Shown: in pieces, positions 32,734 through 41,396 of the stretch
Position numbering within the stretch: the first letter of the stretch is position 1
Layout: every line of letters starts with the position of its first letter
Assembly (NCBI GenBank): GCA_043821115.1
Contig: JBDRDD010000005.1
Coordinates: 1-59,101, forward strand
Length of the DNA: 59,101 nt
Direction: 5' to 3'
DNA from: JBDRDD01 sp043821115
Lineage (GTDB): Bacteria; CAYTYR01; UBA6262; DAOVJB01
Notes under the pieces: generated by a model
What the model was told of the DNA's origin: nothing
Seen by the model: the letters and a program-made list of their open reading frames with translations, nothing else
Databases searched by the model: none
Made by a program: the position numbers and the translations under genes

Positions 32734-34180
32734 TAAATGGACACCGACACTCGAGCAGATAGATGAGTGTCGCTGGCGCATCCCGCGTACCGGGGACATG
32801 AGGGTCCCTGGCGTAATATATTCAAGCAGCAAGATGCTTGAGCATATACGGATGGACAAGACACCCCTCCAGGTTGCAAACGTAGCACATCTGCCGGGGA
32901 TAGTTGAGCGTTCGATGGCAATGCCCGACATACACTGGGGATACGGCTTTGCCATAGGCGGTGTCGCGGCAACAGACGCCCAGGCCGGCGGCGTTATATC
33001 ACCCGGCGGGGTTGGGTATGATATAAACTGCGGTGTGAGACTTCTCCGGACCAACCTTAAAAGAAATGATATAAAAGATAAGCTAAGAGAGCTAATAGGA
33101 GCTCTTTATCATAACATCCCAAGCGGTGTGGGTTCCACGGGAAGGATACATCTTAGCAGGCAGGATGTTAAAAAAGTACTTGAAAAAGGGGCCCGCTGGG
33201 CGGTAGAACAGGGATATGGGGCAAGAGAAGACCTCATCCACACAGAAGAAGAAGGGTGCCTCGCCGAGGCGGATGCAGTGTGTGTCAGCCAAAGGGCTGT
33301 TGCCCGGGGATTTGAACAGCTTGGCACGCTCGGGGCCGGGAACCACTTTCTGGAAATACAGGAAGTGGAAAATATATATAATGAGGATGCGGCACGGGAA
33401 CTGGGATTGGAAGTCGGGCAGATAACCCTCATGATACACACCGGTTCGCGCGGATTAGGTTTCCAGGTGTGTGATGATTCCCTTCGCGTTATGCAGCAGG
33501 CTATCAGGAAATATAAGATAGATATTCCTGACAGACAGCTTGCCTGTGCGCCTATTGGGTCGGAAGAAGGGCAGAGTTATTTTGGGGCAATGTGCGCTGC
33601 GGCAAACTACGCCTGGGCCAACAGGCAGTGCATAATGCACTGGAGTCGTCAGACGTTTGAAAAAATACTGGGGATGGGGCCAAGAGACCTCGGCATGAAC
33701 CTTGTCTACGACGTAGCCCACAACATCGCCAAGATGGAAGAGCACACTGTAGAGGGAAGAAAGAAAAAACTCTGCGTTCACAGAAAAGGCGCCACCCGTG
33801 CGTTCGCGCCGGGACACGGGGCGCTTCCCGAAGACTACAGGAAGCTCGGGCAGCCCGTTATAATCCCTGGCACCATGGGCACGAATTCATATGTTCTTTT
33901 GGGAACAAAGAAAGCCATGGAAGAAACATGGGGAAGCACCTGTCACGGGAGCGGCAGGGTGATGAGCCGTACAGAGGCCACGAAGCGCATGCGGGGGCAG
34001 GATTTAAAGGACGAATTAGAGAAGAAGAACATAATTGTGCAGGCAAAGAGCTTCAAGACACTGGCAGAAGAGGCTCCGGGTGCATACAAGGATGTAAACG
34101 CCGTGGTGGGTGTGTGCGAGAGGGCGGGAATATCCACAAAAGTCGCGCGCATGAGACCGCTCGGGGTTATTAAAGGATAA
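32726..34180 (+). CDS. rtcB: RNA-splicing ligase RtcB
   Basis: A 484-residue RtcB. It joins RNA 2',3'-cyclic phosphate or 3'-phosphate ends to 5'-OH ends using GTP and Mn2+. Metal and GTP-site motifs are visible: GGVGYDINCGVRLLR, LGAGNHFLEIQEV, MIHTGSRGLGFQV, and HRKGATRAFAPGHG. The guanylylated-His loop region is STCHGSGRVMSRTEA. I chose ATG 32726 over the adjacent TTG 32723. It is probably an RNA-repair or tRNA-maturation enzyme together with archease. Confidence 0.95.
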   Translation: MSDKWTPTLEQIDECRWRIPRTGDMRVPGVIYSSSKMLEHIRMDKTPLQVANVAHLPGIVERSMAMPDIHWGYGFAIGGVAATDAQAGGVISPGGVGYDINCGVRLLRTNLKRNDIKDKLRELIGALYHNIPSGVGSTGRIHLSRQDVKKVLEKGARWAVEQGYGAREDLIHTEEEGCLAEADAVCVSQRAVARGFEQLGTLGAGNHFLEIQEVENIYNEDAARELGLEVGQITLMIHTGSRGLGFQVCDDSLRVMQQAIRKYKIDIPDRQLACAPIGSEEGQSYFGAMCAAANYAWANRQCIMHWSRQTFEKILGMGPRDLGMNLVYDVAHNIAKMEEHTVEGRKKKLCVHRKGATRAFAPGHGALPEDYRKLGQPVIIPGTMGTNSYVLLGTKKAMEETWGSTCHGSGRVMSRTEATKRMRGQDLKDELEKKNIIVQAKSFKTLAEEAPGAYKDVNAVVGVCERAGISTKVARMRPLGVIKG

Positions 34181-34192
34181 GGTGGGGAGTGT

Positions 34193-35458
34193 ATGATTGA
34201 TATAAAACTCATACGGGAAAATCCGGATATTGTAAAAGAAGCGCTCAAAAAAAGGGGCGCTAAACTTTCTCTTGATAAATTCCGCGCTCTTGACGAGAAA
34301 AAACGAGCTGTTATCGCCGAAGCCGATGTGTTAAAAAGCGAGAGAAATAAAGTCTCTGATGAAATAGGAAAACTCAAAAAAGAAAAAAAGGATGCCAAGG
34401 AGCTTATAGCAAAGATGAAGGACACCTCCAATAAGATAAAAGCGCTTGATGATAAAATAAGAGGTTTTGACGAGAAGATAAAAGAATTATCGCTTGACGT
34501 GCCTAACATCCCGGATGATGATGTGCCCTTGGGCAAAAGCGCCCAGGATAACAAAGTGGTTCGCACATGGGGTGACAAAAAAGAATTTGAGTTTAAACCA
34601 AAACCGCACTGGGATGTGGGCGAAGAGCTGGGAATACTTGATTTCAAGCTGGCGGCGAAAATCGCGGGTTCGAGTTTCCCGTTCTACAGGGGCCTGGGAG
34701 CACAACTTGAAATGGCGCTTATAAACTTCATGCTCGATCACGCCAGAAAAAATTCATATACACAGGTAGTGCCACCCTTCATGGTGAACACAGCATCCAT
34801 GACAGCTACCGGACAGCTGCCGAAGTTCGAGGAAGAGCTTTACAAGGCGCGGGACGATGATTATTATTTTATCCCGACAGCGGAAGTTCCATTAACAAAC
34901 ATACACCGAGACGAAATACTCAATGAGGAAGAACTTCCGAAATATTACGCCGCGTATACACCGTGCTTTAGGAGGGAAGCAGGCTCTTACGGCAAGGACA
35001 CAAGGGGACTTATAAGAAATCACCAGTTCAATAAGATAGAGCTGGTGAAGTTTGTCGCGCCTGATAAATCAAATGAAGAACTTGAAAAACTTCTCTTAAA
35101 CGCGGAGAATATCCTGCAGGAACTGGGTCTTGCATACAGGGTTCTTCTCCTGTGTACGGGAGATCTTGGGTTTGCCGCGGCAAAGACATATGATCTTGAG
35201 GTGTGGATGCCCGGGGAGAACAGGTTCCTTGAGATATCATCCTGCGGGAACTTTACGGATTTCCAGGCAAGAAGGGCTAATATAAAATATCGAAATAAGG
35301 ACAAGAAGACAAATTTTGTCCATACCTTAAACGGTTCCGCACTTGCTGTTGGAAGGACAGTTGCGGCAATAATTGAAAATTACCAGAACAAGGACGGAAG
35401 TATAACGATGCCCGAAGCACTGCGTCCTTATATGAATGATATTAATATAATTAAATAA
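34193..35458 (+). CDS. serS: Seryl-tRNA synthetase
   Basis: A 421-residue class II synthetase. The N-terminal tRNA-binding coiled coil (about 30-105) is rich in Lys/Glu. The catalytic domain has motif 2 (CFRREAGSYGKDTRGLIRNHQF) and motif 3 (NGSALAVGRTVAAIIENYQ), with LEISSCGNFTDFQARR between them. It charges tRNA-Ser; a tRNA-Ser(UGA) gene lies about 340 nt downstream and a second tRNA-Ser further on. GGTGGGGAG precedes the ATG. Confidence 0.97.
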   Translation: MIDIKLIRENPDIVKEALKKRGAKLSLDKFRALDEKKRAVIAEADVLKSERNKVSDEIGKLKKEKKDAKELIAKMKDTSNKIKALDDKIRGFDEKIKELSLDVPNIPDDDVPLGKSAQDNKVVRTWGDKKEFEFKPKPHWDVGEELGILDFKLAAKIAGSSFPFYRGLGAQLEMALINFMLDHARKNSYTQVVPPFMVNTASMTATGQLPKFEEELYKARDDDYYFIPTAEVPLTNIHRDEILNEEELPKYYAAYTPCFRREAGSYGKDTRGLIRNHQFNKIELVKFVAPDKSNEELEKLLLNAENILQELGLAYRVLLLCTGDLGFAAAKTYDLEVWMPGENRFLEISSCGNFTDFQARRANIKYRNKDKKTNFVHTLNGSALAVGRTVAAIIENYQNKDGSITMPEALRPYMNDINIIK

Positions 35459-35473
35459 GTTGAGGGGCAGCAA

Positions 35474-35788
35474 ATGGCACAACTGGCAATAAAGGACTGG
35501 GAACTGAACATAAAGATAAGGGCGGAATTTGTCAGGCACTGGATTGACGTTCAGCGCGTTGATATCTCAACCACACGCGGCGTGGCGCATGTAAAGGGCA
35601 AGCTTTTATTCAAGGGCGGGAAAGTTGACACGAAGTCCGAGCTTGCCGTAGCGAAGCAGTTAAAGAGTACAGAGCGCGGCGTACGCTCCATTCTGGGACT
35701 GCGGGATATCAAGTTCAAGTTCGACGGATGGGAAAAGTCTGGCGGGAACTGGAAGAAACTGCACGGCAAACAAGCAGGAGGCGATTGA
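35474..35788 (+). CDS. Small BON-domain-like protein
   Basis: A 104-residue protein without signal peptide or membrane segment. The pattern IKIRAEFVRHWIDVQRVDISTTRGVAHVKGKLLF, followed by a helix and then VRSILGLRDIKFKFDGWEK, follows the alpha-beta-beta-alpha-beta order of a BON domain. BON domains often bind phospholipid or are found in envelope and regulatory proteins. It lies between serS and tRNA-Ser with GAGGGG before the ATG. The family call is tentative. Confidence 0.6.
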   Translation: MAQLAIKDWELNIKIRAEFVRHWIDVQRVDISTTRGVAHVKGKLLFKGGKVDTKSELAVAKQLKSTERGVRSILGLRDIKFKFDGWEKSGGNWKKLHGKQAGGD

Positions 35789-35798
35789 TAATAAATAC

Positions 35799-35888
35799 GG
35801 AGGAGTGGCTGAGTGGTTGAAAGCGGCGGTCTTGAAAACCGTTAGGCCTTCACGGGTCTCAGGGGTTCGAATCCTCTCTCCTCCGCCA
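35799..35888 (+). tRNA. tRNA-Ser (anticodon UGA), CCA encoded
   Basis: A 90-nt cloverleaf with long variable arm, typical of Ser. The acceptor GGAGGAG pairs with CTCCTCC (35878-35884), G73 follows and CCA is encoded (35886-35888). The anticodon loop CTTGAAA gives anticodon TGA at 35833-35835. The T loop GGTTCGAATCC is intact. Confidence 0.97.
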
Positions 35889-36008
35889 ATGTAACCAATT
35901 CGAACCTTTGTGACCGTCATCTAAAAGCGCAAGGGTTTGTATTTTTGAATGGGCTACAATGGTGCAGTAATATCCCCTCCACACTGTTTAAGGGGTTATT
36001 TTTTTCAC

Positions 36009-36063
36009 TTGACAAAAAGGCATAGCTATGTTAACCTGATATTGGTAGGTTAACAATTGTTAA
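36009..36063 (+). promoter_or_regulatory. Orphan promoter and operator of the lost toxin-antitoxin operon
   Basis: TTGACA (36009-36014) lies 17 nt before TAACCT (36032-36037). TTAACAATTGTTAA (36050-36063) is a perfect 14-bp palindrome. The same block, slightly changed, precedes the intact paralogous operon (37644-37657, one mismatch in the palindrome), so it is probably the antitoxin operator. The gap 35889-36008 holds nothing else that I can support. Confidence 0.55.
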
Positions 36064-36092
36064 TCTTCGTCTTAATAATTAACGAGGATTAT

Positions 36093-36192
36093 ATGAAAAA
36101 CAAAAATTTTTTAAGTGTTGCCGAATTAGCCAAAATAATGGGCATTAGCAGAATCTCTGTTTTTAAGAAAACACGTAGTAGCTAAGAAATAA
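36093..36192 (+). pseudogene. Deletion scar of a toxin-antitoxin operon: antitoxin 5' end fused to toxin 3' end
   Basis: The first 26 codons (MKNKNFLSVAELAKIMGISR, then ISVFKK) match the intact antitoxin at 37688. Immediately after GTTTTTAAGA the sequence jumps to the last codons of the Doc-like toxin: LRKHVVAKK-stop in the toxin frame, against LRQYVIAKK-stop at 38362. The 10-mer GTTTTTAAGA occurs in both the antitoxin and toxin genes of the intact copy, so recombination at this short repeat would remove about 570 bp and give exactly this junction. In the antitoxin frame the residual ORF is 30 codons. From 36193 to 36340 only a leader with imperfect ATCCGTG repeats is seen. Confidence 0.85.
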
Positions 36193-36340
36193 CAGGGTCA
36201 GGGGTTAAGTTAACCAATCTGTGTCAATCTTGTGAAATCTCGTGGACAACGGTTTTAATCTTTTATTGTTGTCGTGTAAATCCGTGCTCATCCGTGGTTA
36301 ATATATGTTTAAGTTAACATCTCCAAGGGAGGGAAATTGT

Positions 36341-37483
36341 ATGAGTATTTCTCGTGAAACCAAAACACAGAGCAATTCGCGGAACATGGTGATTTTCTTG
36401 TTGTCTGCCTGTCTGGCAGTAATCCTGGCGGGGTGCGCCACACCGGCGTATATTAACACTAAGGCTACTTCCCAGGTGATAACCGAGGAGGCAATTGTAA
36501 ACCGCATGGGGTGGAACAACTGGGGATTTTACAGCGATAACAACTTGCCTGCAGTTGCTAAACCCGCAGAAGCGATTAATGTCCGGGTCTATAGGGACGC
36601 TGAAAAATCCCTGGCTGACTATAAGACCTTTGGTTTTGACTACACCGATAAGACCAATCCCCTCTTGGAAAAAGAACTTTTCCGGCAGTTGGAAAAAATT
36701 CTGGAATCGTACGGGCTGACCCGCGTCAAAGAAAATCCGGAGATCCTGATCAGCATGAACTTCTTTATCGGCAAGAAGGAGCAGTATACCCCGCCGACCA
36801 CAGTTACCAGCACGGAACTGAAATCTGTATGGAACACCGGGATGATCGGATGGAATATGATGGGATATTCAAGTGAGGTGCCGGTTACCACCTCGACCAC
36901 CACCCCGGGACATACCGACATCAGCTATTACAGCAATATCCGGCTAAATTTCCTGGACTACGCCAATTTGATGGCTCCTGAAAGACCGGAAGTCCCGCCG
37001 TTTATCTGGCTGGCCGAAGCTGAGCATAAAGGAATTGATCCGGATATCCGCGGGGTATCAGTGGTTATGTTCGACGGATTGATGAAAGTAATTGCGGATA
37101 AATCCTCCAAGGGCGCGACATATTTTACCTGCCATTTTGTTTACGGCAGGCTGGGGCTTGGGTTTGACGGGGCGGACTTGCGTATTGTCCGTTATGTGGA
37201 ACCTGGTTCGGTGGCGGCCAAACACGGCATAAAACAGGGAGATATGATTTTAAGAATCAACGGCAAGAGTGCCAAGGCACTCGGTGCCGTGATATACCCT
37301 CCGTCTAATTCCAATAATCCCTATTTACTGGATGTCTTGGGCAGCCGGGGCGACTCGGAAGTGGAACTGGTAATCCGGTCGGCTGAAACAAGAAAAGATA
37401 TCACACTCAGGATGAGGCCTCGTTTTGAAGATAAATACCTGTATGTAGATGCATACGGCAGCCTTCTTCAGAAAACCAAGTAG
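36341..37483 (+). CDS. DUF4136-like lipoprotein with C-terminal PDZ domain
   Basis: A 380-residue lipoprotein. I chose ATG 36341 because GGGAGG lies 7 nt upstream. The signal peptide (about 15-31) ends in lipobox LAGC with Cys32. The central region (about 78-150) resembles DUF4136 (YRDAEKSLADYKTFGFDY, LEKELFRQLEKILESYGL, NPEILISMNFFIG). A PDZ domain follows at about 270-365 (GRLGLGFDGADLRIVRYVEP, then GIKQGDMILRINGK). It is probably attached to a membrane facing the periplasm. It sits between the toxin-antitoxin scar and the intact toxin-antitoxin operon. Confidence 0.75.
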   Translation: MSISRETKTQSNSRNMVIFLLSACLAVILAGCATPAYINTKATSQVITEEAIVNRMGWNNWGFYSDNNLPAVAKPAEAINVRVYRDAEKSLADYKTFGFDYTDKTNPLLEKELFRQLEKILESYGLTRVKENPEILISMNFFIGKKEQYTPPTTVTSTELKSVWNTGMIGWNMMGYSSEVPVTTSTTTPGHTDISYYSNIRLNFLDYANLMAPERPEVPPFIWLAEAEHKGIDPDIRGVSVVMFDGLMKVIADKSSKGATYFTCHFVYGRLGLGFDGADLRIVRYVEPGSVAAKHGIKQGDMILRINGKSAKALGAVIYPPSNSNNPYLLDVLGSRGDSEVELVIRSAETRKDITLRMRPRFEDKYLYVDAYGSLLQKTK

Positions 37484-37497
37484 GAAAAAAATAGGGT

Positions 37498-37657
37498 CCC
37501 GCCCAGAAAGCGTTGGCGGGCGCAGCCAGTAACCAGGGTCCAGAAAAAACTTTAAAAACGATCGTAAAAAATTAGCGGCAGAGTAAAATTTATTTAAGTT
37601 TTGGAAGAAAAAGGGTTGCCTATGTTAACCTAATGTCAACAAGTTAATAATTGTTAA
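37498..37657 (+). promoter_or_regulatory. Intergenic hairpin and antitoxin operator
   Basis: CCCGCC (37498-37503) and GGCGGG (37515-37520) form a hairpin after the lipoprotein gene, without a T-run. Further on, TTAATAATTGTTAA (37644-37657) is a near-perfect palindrome. It matches the orphan operator at 36050 and lies 30 nt before the antitoxin ATG. Confidence 0.5.
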
Positions 37658-37687
37658 TCTATATTTTAATAATTAACGAGGATTTAT

Positions 37688-37942
37688 ATGAAAAACAAAG
37701 AATTTTTAAGCATTGCCGAATTGGCCAAAATAATGGGTATTAGCAGAATTTCTGTTTTTAAGAAGGTAAAGAGCGGAGAAATACCATCTATAAAAATTGG
37801 CCGGAGTTATGCTATTGACAGAGAAGATATCCCTGCTTTAAGCGGAAAGACATCCAAAAAGAAAGCTTTGGTTATTGAGGAAGCTGTGAAAAAGACAGTG
37901 CGGGAATACGGCGAAGTGCTCAGGCGATTAGGGCAGGAATAA
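37688..37942 (+). CDS. HTH antitoxin-like protein (excisionase/MerR-type)
   Basis: An 84-residue DNA-binding protein. The winged helix-turn-helix (about 7-52: SIAELAKIMGISRISVFKKV, then IPSIKIGRSYAIDREDI) is of the HTH_17/excisionase type. A C-terminal helical tail (about 55-84, KKKALVIEEAVKKTVREYGE) may wrap the toxin. It ends right at the ATG of the Doc-like gene, as in toxin-antitoxin pairs. A near-palindromic operator lies upstream. A truncated paralogue survives at 36093. Confidence 0.75.
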   Translation: MKNKEFLSIAELAKIMGISRISVFKKVKSGEIPSIKIGRSYAIDREDIPALSGKTSKKKALVIEEAVKKTVREYGEVLRRLGQE

Positions 37943-38362
37943 ATGAAAATAATTACGGTATCCGATGTGGAATTAATAGCGCATAAACTGGCACAGGAAG
38001 CGCTAAGCTTTAATGAACCGATTCCGGGTTTTGACACCCGTTTTCCTAATGTTTTGGAAAGTTGTCTATTGACCCCGTTTCAGACTTTCGGACGGAAATC
38101 GCTTTATAAAGGACTTTTGGGCAAAGCATCTATTCTTTTTTATCTCATGATTAAGAAGAGGCCTTTTAAGAATGGAAACAAGCGTATCGCGGTGACAGCC
38201 CTGCTGAGCTTTCTTTATTTCAATGACAGGTGGCTTAAAGCGAACATCGAAGAGTTATATAGTTTTGCCATGTGGATAGCCGAAAGCCCATCCGGAAGCA
38301 AAGAAGGAACATTATTAGCCATTGAATCGTTTTTAAGACAATATGTAATAGCTAAAAAATAA
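37943..38362 (+). CDS. Doc-like (Fic superfamily) toxin lacking the catalytic His
   Basis: A 139-residue protein with the death-on-curing layout: MKIITVSDVELIAHKLAQEA at the start, then FPNVLESCLLTPFQTFG, and the Fic core RPFKNGNKRIAVTALLSFL. The Fic/Doc motif is HxFx(D/N)GNKR; here R73 replaces His and N77 stands at the acidic position, while F75, G78, N79, K80 and R81 are kept. Either the enzyme works differently or the toxin is attenuated. It starts one base after the antitoxin stop. The lost paralogue's toxin tail is at 36150-36192. Confidence 0.75.
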   Translation: MKIITVSDVELIAHKLAQEALSFNEPIPGFDTRFPNVLESCLLTPFQTFGRKSLYKGLLGKASILFYLMIKKRPFKNGNKRIAVTALLSFLYFNDRWLKANIEELYSFAMWIAESPSGSKEGTLLAIESFLRQYVIAKK

Positions 38363-38404
38363 AATATAGGTTAAAATATAATGAAACATTAGGGAGTGAT
38401 GTTT

Positions 38405-39034
38405 ATGGAAATTAAATCAAGGCAGGCCTTCATGGCAATCTTAAAGGGGAGCATTTTTCCTGTTGTGCTCGGGGCAGCTGTGTTTGTAATGTTTAAGCTT
38501 TCGCGTGCCCGATACGGGATGGGTAAGGACGCATACACGGACAAGATCTTCTCCGCGTTTCTGGTTTTGTTTATTACATACTGGGTATACAGGATAGCGG
38601 TGGTCCTGTTCGGATGGTATGCGGTGAATGTCGCCGCAAAGACAAAGACCGAGCTTGATGACAAGTTCGTTCCCCTTTTCCAGCGGATGACGGTCACAAT
38701 AATCTGGGCTATCGGCCTTATAATGCTGCTGAGCAGGTTCGGGGTGAACATTAACGCACTGGTAGCCACACTCGGGGTCGGCTCGCTGGCTATTGCGCTC
38801 GCTGCGCAGGACACAATAGCAAATATAATATCGGGCTTTTTGCTAATGATTGACAGGCCTTTTTCTATAGGCGATGATATTAAACTCCCCTCAGGCGAGA
38901 GGGTCCGCGTGATTGAAATAGGAGTGAGGCGTTCCAAGTTTGTCTTAGAAGACGAAGCGATTGTCATAGTGCCAAACCTGGAGCTGAGCAAAAGCAAAAT
39001 TATAAATTACACCTATAAAGGGGCGAAGAAATAG
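38405..39034 (+). CDS. Small-conductance mechanosensitive channel, MscS family
   Basis: A protein of about 209 residues, shorter than E. coli MscS (286). I chose ATG 38405 (MEIKSRQAFMAILKGS) with AGGGAG 9 nt upstream; GTG/ATG codons at 38396-38399 are alternatives. Membrane helices are at about 14-32, 44-66 and 90-135. The last includes the pore helix LVATLGVGSLAIALAAQDTIANIISGFLLMIDRPFSIGD. The beta domain is short and the C-terminal vestibule is mostly missing. It releases solutes on hypo-osmotic shock. GH65 follows after one base. Confidence 0.88.
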   Translation: MEIKSRQAFMAILKGSIFPVVLGAAVFVMFKLSRARYGMGKDAYTDKIFSAFLVLFITYWVYRIAVVLFGWYAVNVAAKTKTELDDKFVPLFQRMTVTIIWAIGLIMLLSRFGVNINALVATLGVGSLAIALAAQDTIANIISGFLLMIDRPFSIGDDIKLPSGERVRVIEIGVRRSKFVLEDEAIVIVPNLELSKSKIINYTYKGAKK

Positions 39035-39035
39035 C

Positions 39036-41369
39036 ATGAGAGATTATTACGCACGGTATAAAAAAGCATATTCATGGCTCATCAAGGAAGAAGGCTGGGT
39101 GAAATCATTGCAGGGAGTAAGAGAGAGCCAGTTTGCCTTAGGCAATGGTTTTCTCGGAAGCCGGGGAATTCTTGAGGAAATGCCGCATAACGTGAAACCC
39201 GGCACCTATATCGCAGGTGTTTATGACAAGATAGGTTCCCAGGTCTCGGAACTCGCGAACCTGCCTAACCCGTTTAATTTCAAGATCTCAATTGACGGGG
39301 AGCGTGTGGGAGTGGAGACGATGGATGCTCTCGAGCACAGGCGTATATTAAACATGCGCCACGGTGTGCTTGTTAGAAACAGCACATTGCAGGACAGCAG
39401 GAGACGCCGCTACGATTACCAGAGCCTGCGTTTTGTTTGCATGAACAATAAGAACATCGGGGTTATGCAGGTAGTTTTCACGCCTCTGGACGAAGGGGTG
39501 ACAGCGTTTGTGGAAACAGCTGCCGATACCTCCGTTTTTAATGCCGGGACCGTCATTGAGGGGAAAAAGAAACATTTCAGGGCAAGAGAAGTATCCCATA
39601 AGAAATCGCAGGAGTATCTTGCAGTGGAAACTCTCGAAAAATTACACACGGTCATTTTTCGCGGAGCGTTTTATTATGAGACAGGGGGCCGCAGGGCGGT
39701 TTCCAGGGACACTCTGCTGCAGTTAAAGCTGCGCAAGGGGCAGACAGTCGTGTTCACCAAGATTTTTTGCGTGGATGTTGCAACAGGGGATGATGGTGTA
39801 GATGAAATAAAGCGCATGTCGGAGAAAACTTTTAAGAAAGCCTTAAATAGCAGCTTTGGACAGCTGATCAAACTCCATGTCCGGGAGTGGGAGAAGCTCT
39901 GGGATATGGCCGAGGTTACCATCTGGGGGGATCCGGAGGTTGAAAAGAACTTCCGCTTTAATATTTACCACATGTTAATATGCGCTTCGTCCAATAATGG
40001 CAATTCAAGCATCGGCGCCCGCGCGTTAAGCGGGGAGGGATACCACGGGCATATTTTCTGGGATGCTGAGATTTTCATGCTTCCGTTTTATCTATATACG
40101 CTTCCGGAAGTTGCCCGCAATATGCTGCTGTACCGCTACAGGCGCCTGGATGCGGCGCGGGATATAGCCAAAAAATCGGGCTACAAGGGAGCAATGTTCC
40201 CCTGGGAGTCAGCATGCCGCGGGTATGATGAGACACCGGAGCTGGCAAAGGATCTGGACGGGGAGATAATCAAGATCCATACAGGAAACGAAGAACACCA
40301 CATAACCGCCGATGTCGCCTATGCATGCTACCATTATTACAACGCGACACATGATGAGGCGTTTCTCAGGGATTGCGGCTACGAGATACTTTTTGAAACA
40401 GCGCGCTTCTGGGCAAGCAGGGTTGAATACAACAGGAAAAAGAAGAAATACGAGATTAAGCATGTTATAGGGCCCGATGAATTTCACACAGATGTTAATA
40501 ATAACGCGTATACCAACATGATGGCAAAGTGGAATCTACTGACAGCTTATAAGCTGTTCTGCGTACTAAAAAAATCAAACAAACAGCTTCTGAAAAAAAT
40601 AATGGGCGCAACAGGTATGAAATCCACAGAGCCTACCCAGTGGAAGAATATAGCTTCCAGTATCCTCTTCAGCGTGACAAAAGAAAAGATAATAGAACAA
40701 TTTGACGGGTATTTTAAGAAAAGGCAGGTGCGAATCAGCAACTGGGACGAGCGCTCAATACCGCTGCCCCCGAAGAATATTACGCCGAGGGATTACCAGA
40801 AAACCCAGCTCGTGAAGCAGGGTGATGTGATTATGCTTCTGTACTTGCTTGGAGATGTCTTCAGGATGATGACAAAGAAAAAGAACTACGATTACTATAT
40901 AACACGAACCCTTCACAAATCCTCCCTGAGCCTTTCTGTTTACGGTCTTATTGCTGCGGAGGTTGGAGACCGTTCCCGTGCCTACAGGTACTTCAGCGCT
41001 GCGCTTCATACGGATATAAGCAATACGAATAATAATACCGAGGAAGGCATACACGCGGCATGTATAGGGGGGACGTGGCAGCTTCTTATAAACGGTTTTG
41101 CCGGAATACGCATACAGCAGGAAATGTTATCGATCGAGCCGAGACTCCCCAGGATGTGGAGAAAGGTGCTGTTCTCGCTCAAGTGGCGCAAGAACCTTTT
41201 GCGCCTTGAGGTGACAAATGATGAAGTCAGGATAACAGTTATTCCTCTTAACCGTACGGGTAAGCTCGCGGTTAATGTTTTTGGTATCACACATGAACTC
41301 TCGGCCAACAAGTTATACACATTTAAACGCAAGGTAAAGGCAACAGCCACATCGGCGTATTACCTTTAA
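39036..41369 (+). CDS. Glycoside hydrolase family 65 disaccharide phosphorylase
   Basis: A 777-residue GH65 protein. Family hallmarks are FALGNGFLGSRGILEE near the N-terminus, GHIFWDAEIFMLPFYLYTLP, YRRLDAARDIAKKSGYKGAM followed by FPWESACRGYDETPE, and the catalytic acid E482 in GPDEFHTDVNNNAYTN. GH65 enzymes phosphorolyse alpha-linked disaccharides (maltose, trehalose, kojibiose, nigerose); the exact substrate cannot be read from sequence. It is followed after 27 nt by a GT4 glycosyltransferase and preceded by MscS, which would suit osmolyte or storage-sugar metabolism (inference). Confidence 0.88.
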   Translation: MRDYYARYKKAYSWLIKEEGWVKSLQGVRESQFALGNGFLGSRGILEEMPHNVKPGTYIAGVYDKIGSQVSELANLPNPFNFKISIDGERVGVETMDALEHRRILNMRHGVLVRNSTLQDSRRRRYDYQSLRFVCMNNKNIGVMQVVFTPLDEGVTAFVETAADTSVFNAGTVIEGKKKHFRAREVSHKKSQEYLAVETLEKLHTVIFRGAFYYETGGRRAVSRDTLLQLKLRKGQTVVFTKIFCVDVATGDDGVDEIKRMSEKTFKKALNSSFGQLIKLHVREWEKLWDMAEVTIWGDPEVEKNFRFNIYHMLICASSNNGNSSIGARALSGEGYHGHIFWDAEIFMLPFYLYTLPEVARNMLLYRYRRLDAARDIAKKSGYKGAMFPWESACRGYDETPELAKDLDGEIIKIHTGNEEHHITADVAYACYHYYNATHDEAFLRDCGYEILFETARFWASRVEYNRKKKKYEIKHVIGPDEFHTDVNNNAYTNMMAKWNLLTAYKLFCVLKKSNKQLLKKIMGATGMKSTEPTQWKNIASSILFSVTKEKIIEQFDGYFKKRQVRISNWDERSIPLPPKNITPRDYQKTQLVKQGDVIMLLYLLGDVFRMMTKKKNYDYYITRTLHKSSLSLSVYGLIAAEVGDRSRAYRYFSAALHTDISNTNNNTEEGIHAACIGGTWQLLINGFAGIRIQQEMLSIEPRLPRMWRKVLFSLKWRKNLLRLEVTNDEVRITVIPLNRTGKLAVNVFGITHELSANKLYTFKRKVKATATSAYYL

Positions 41370-41396
41370 TTTCAGTAAAAGACAAGGAGACAGAGT

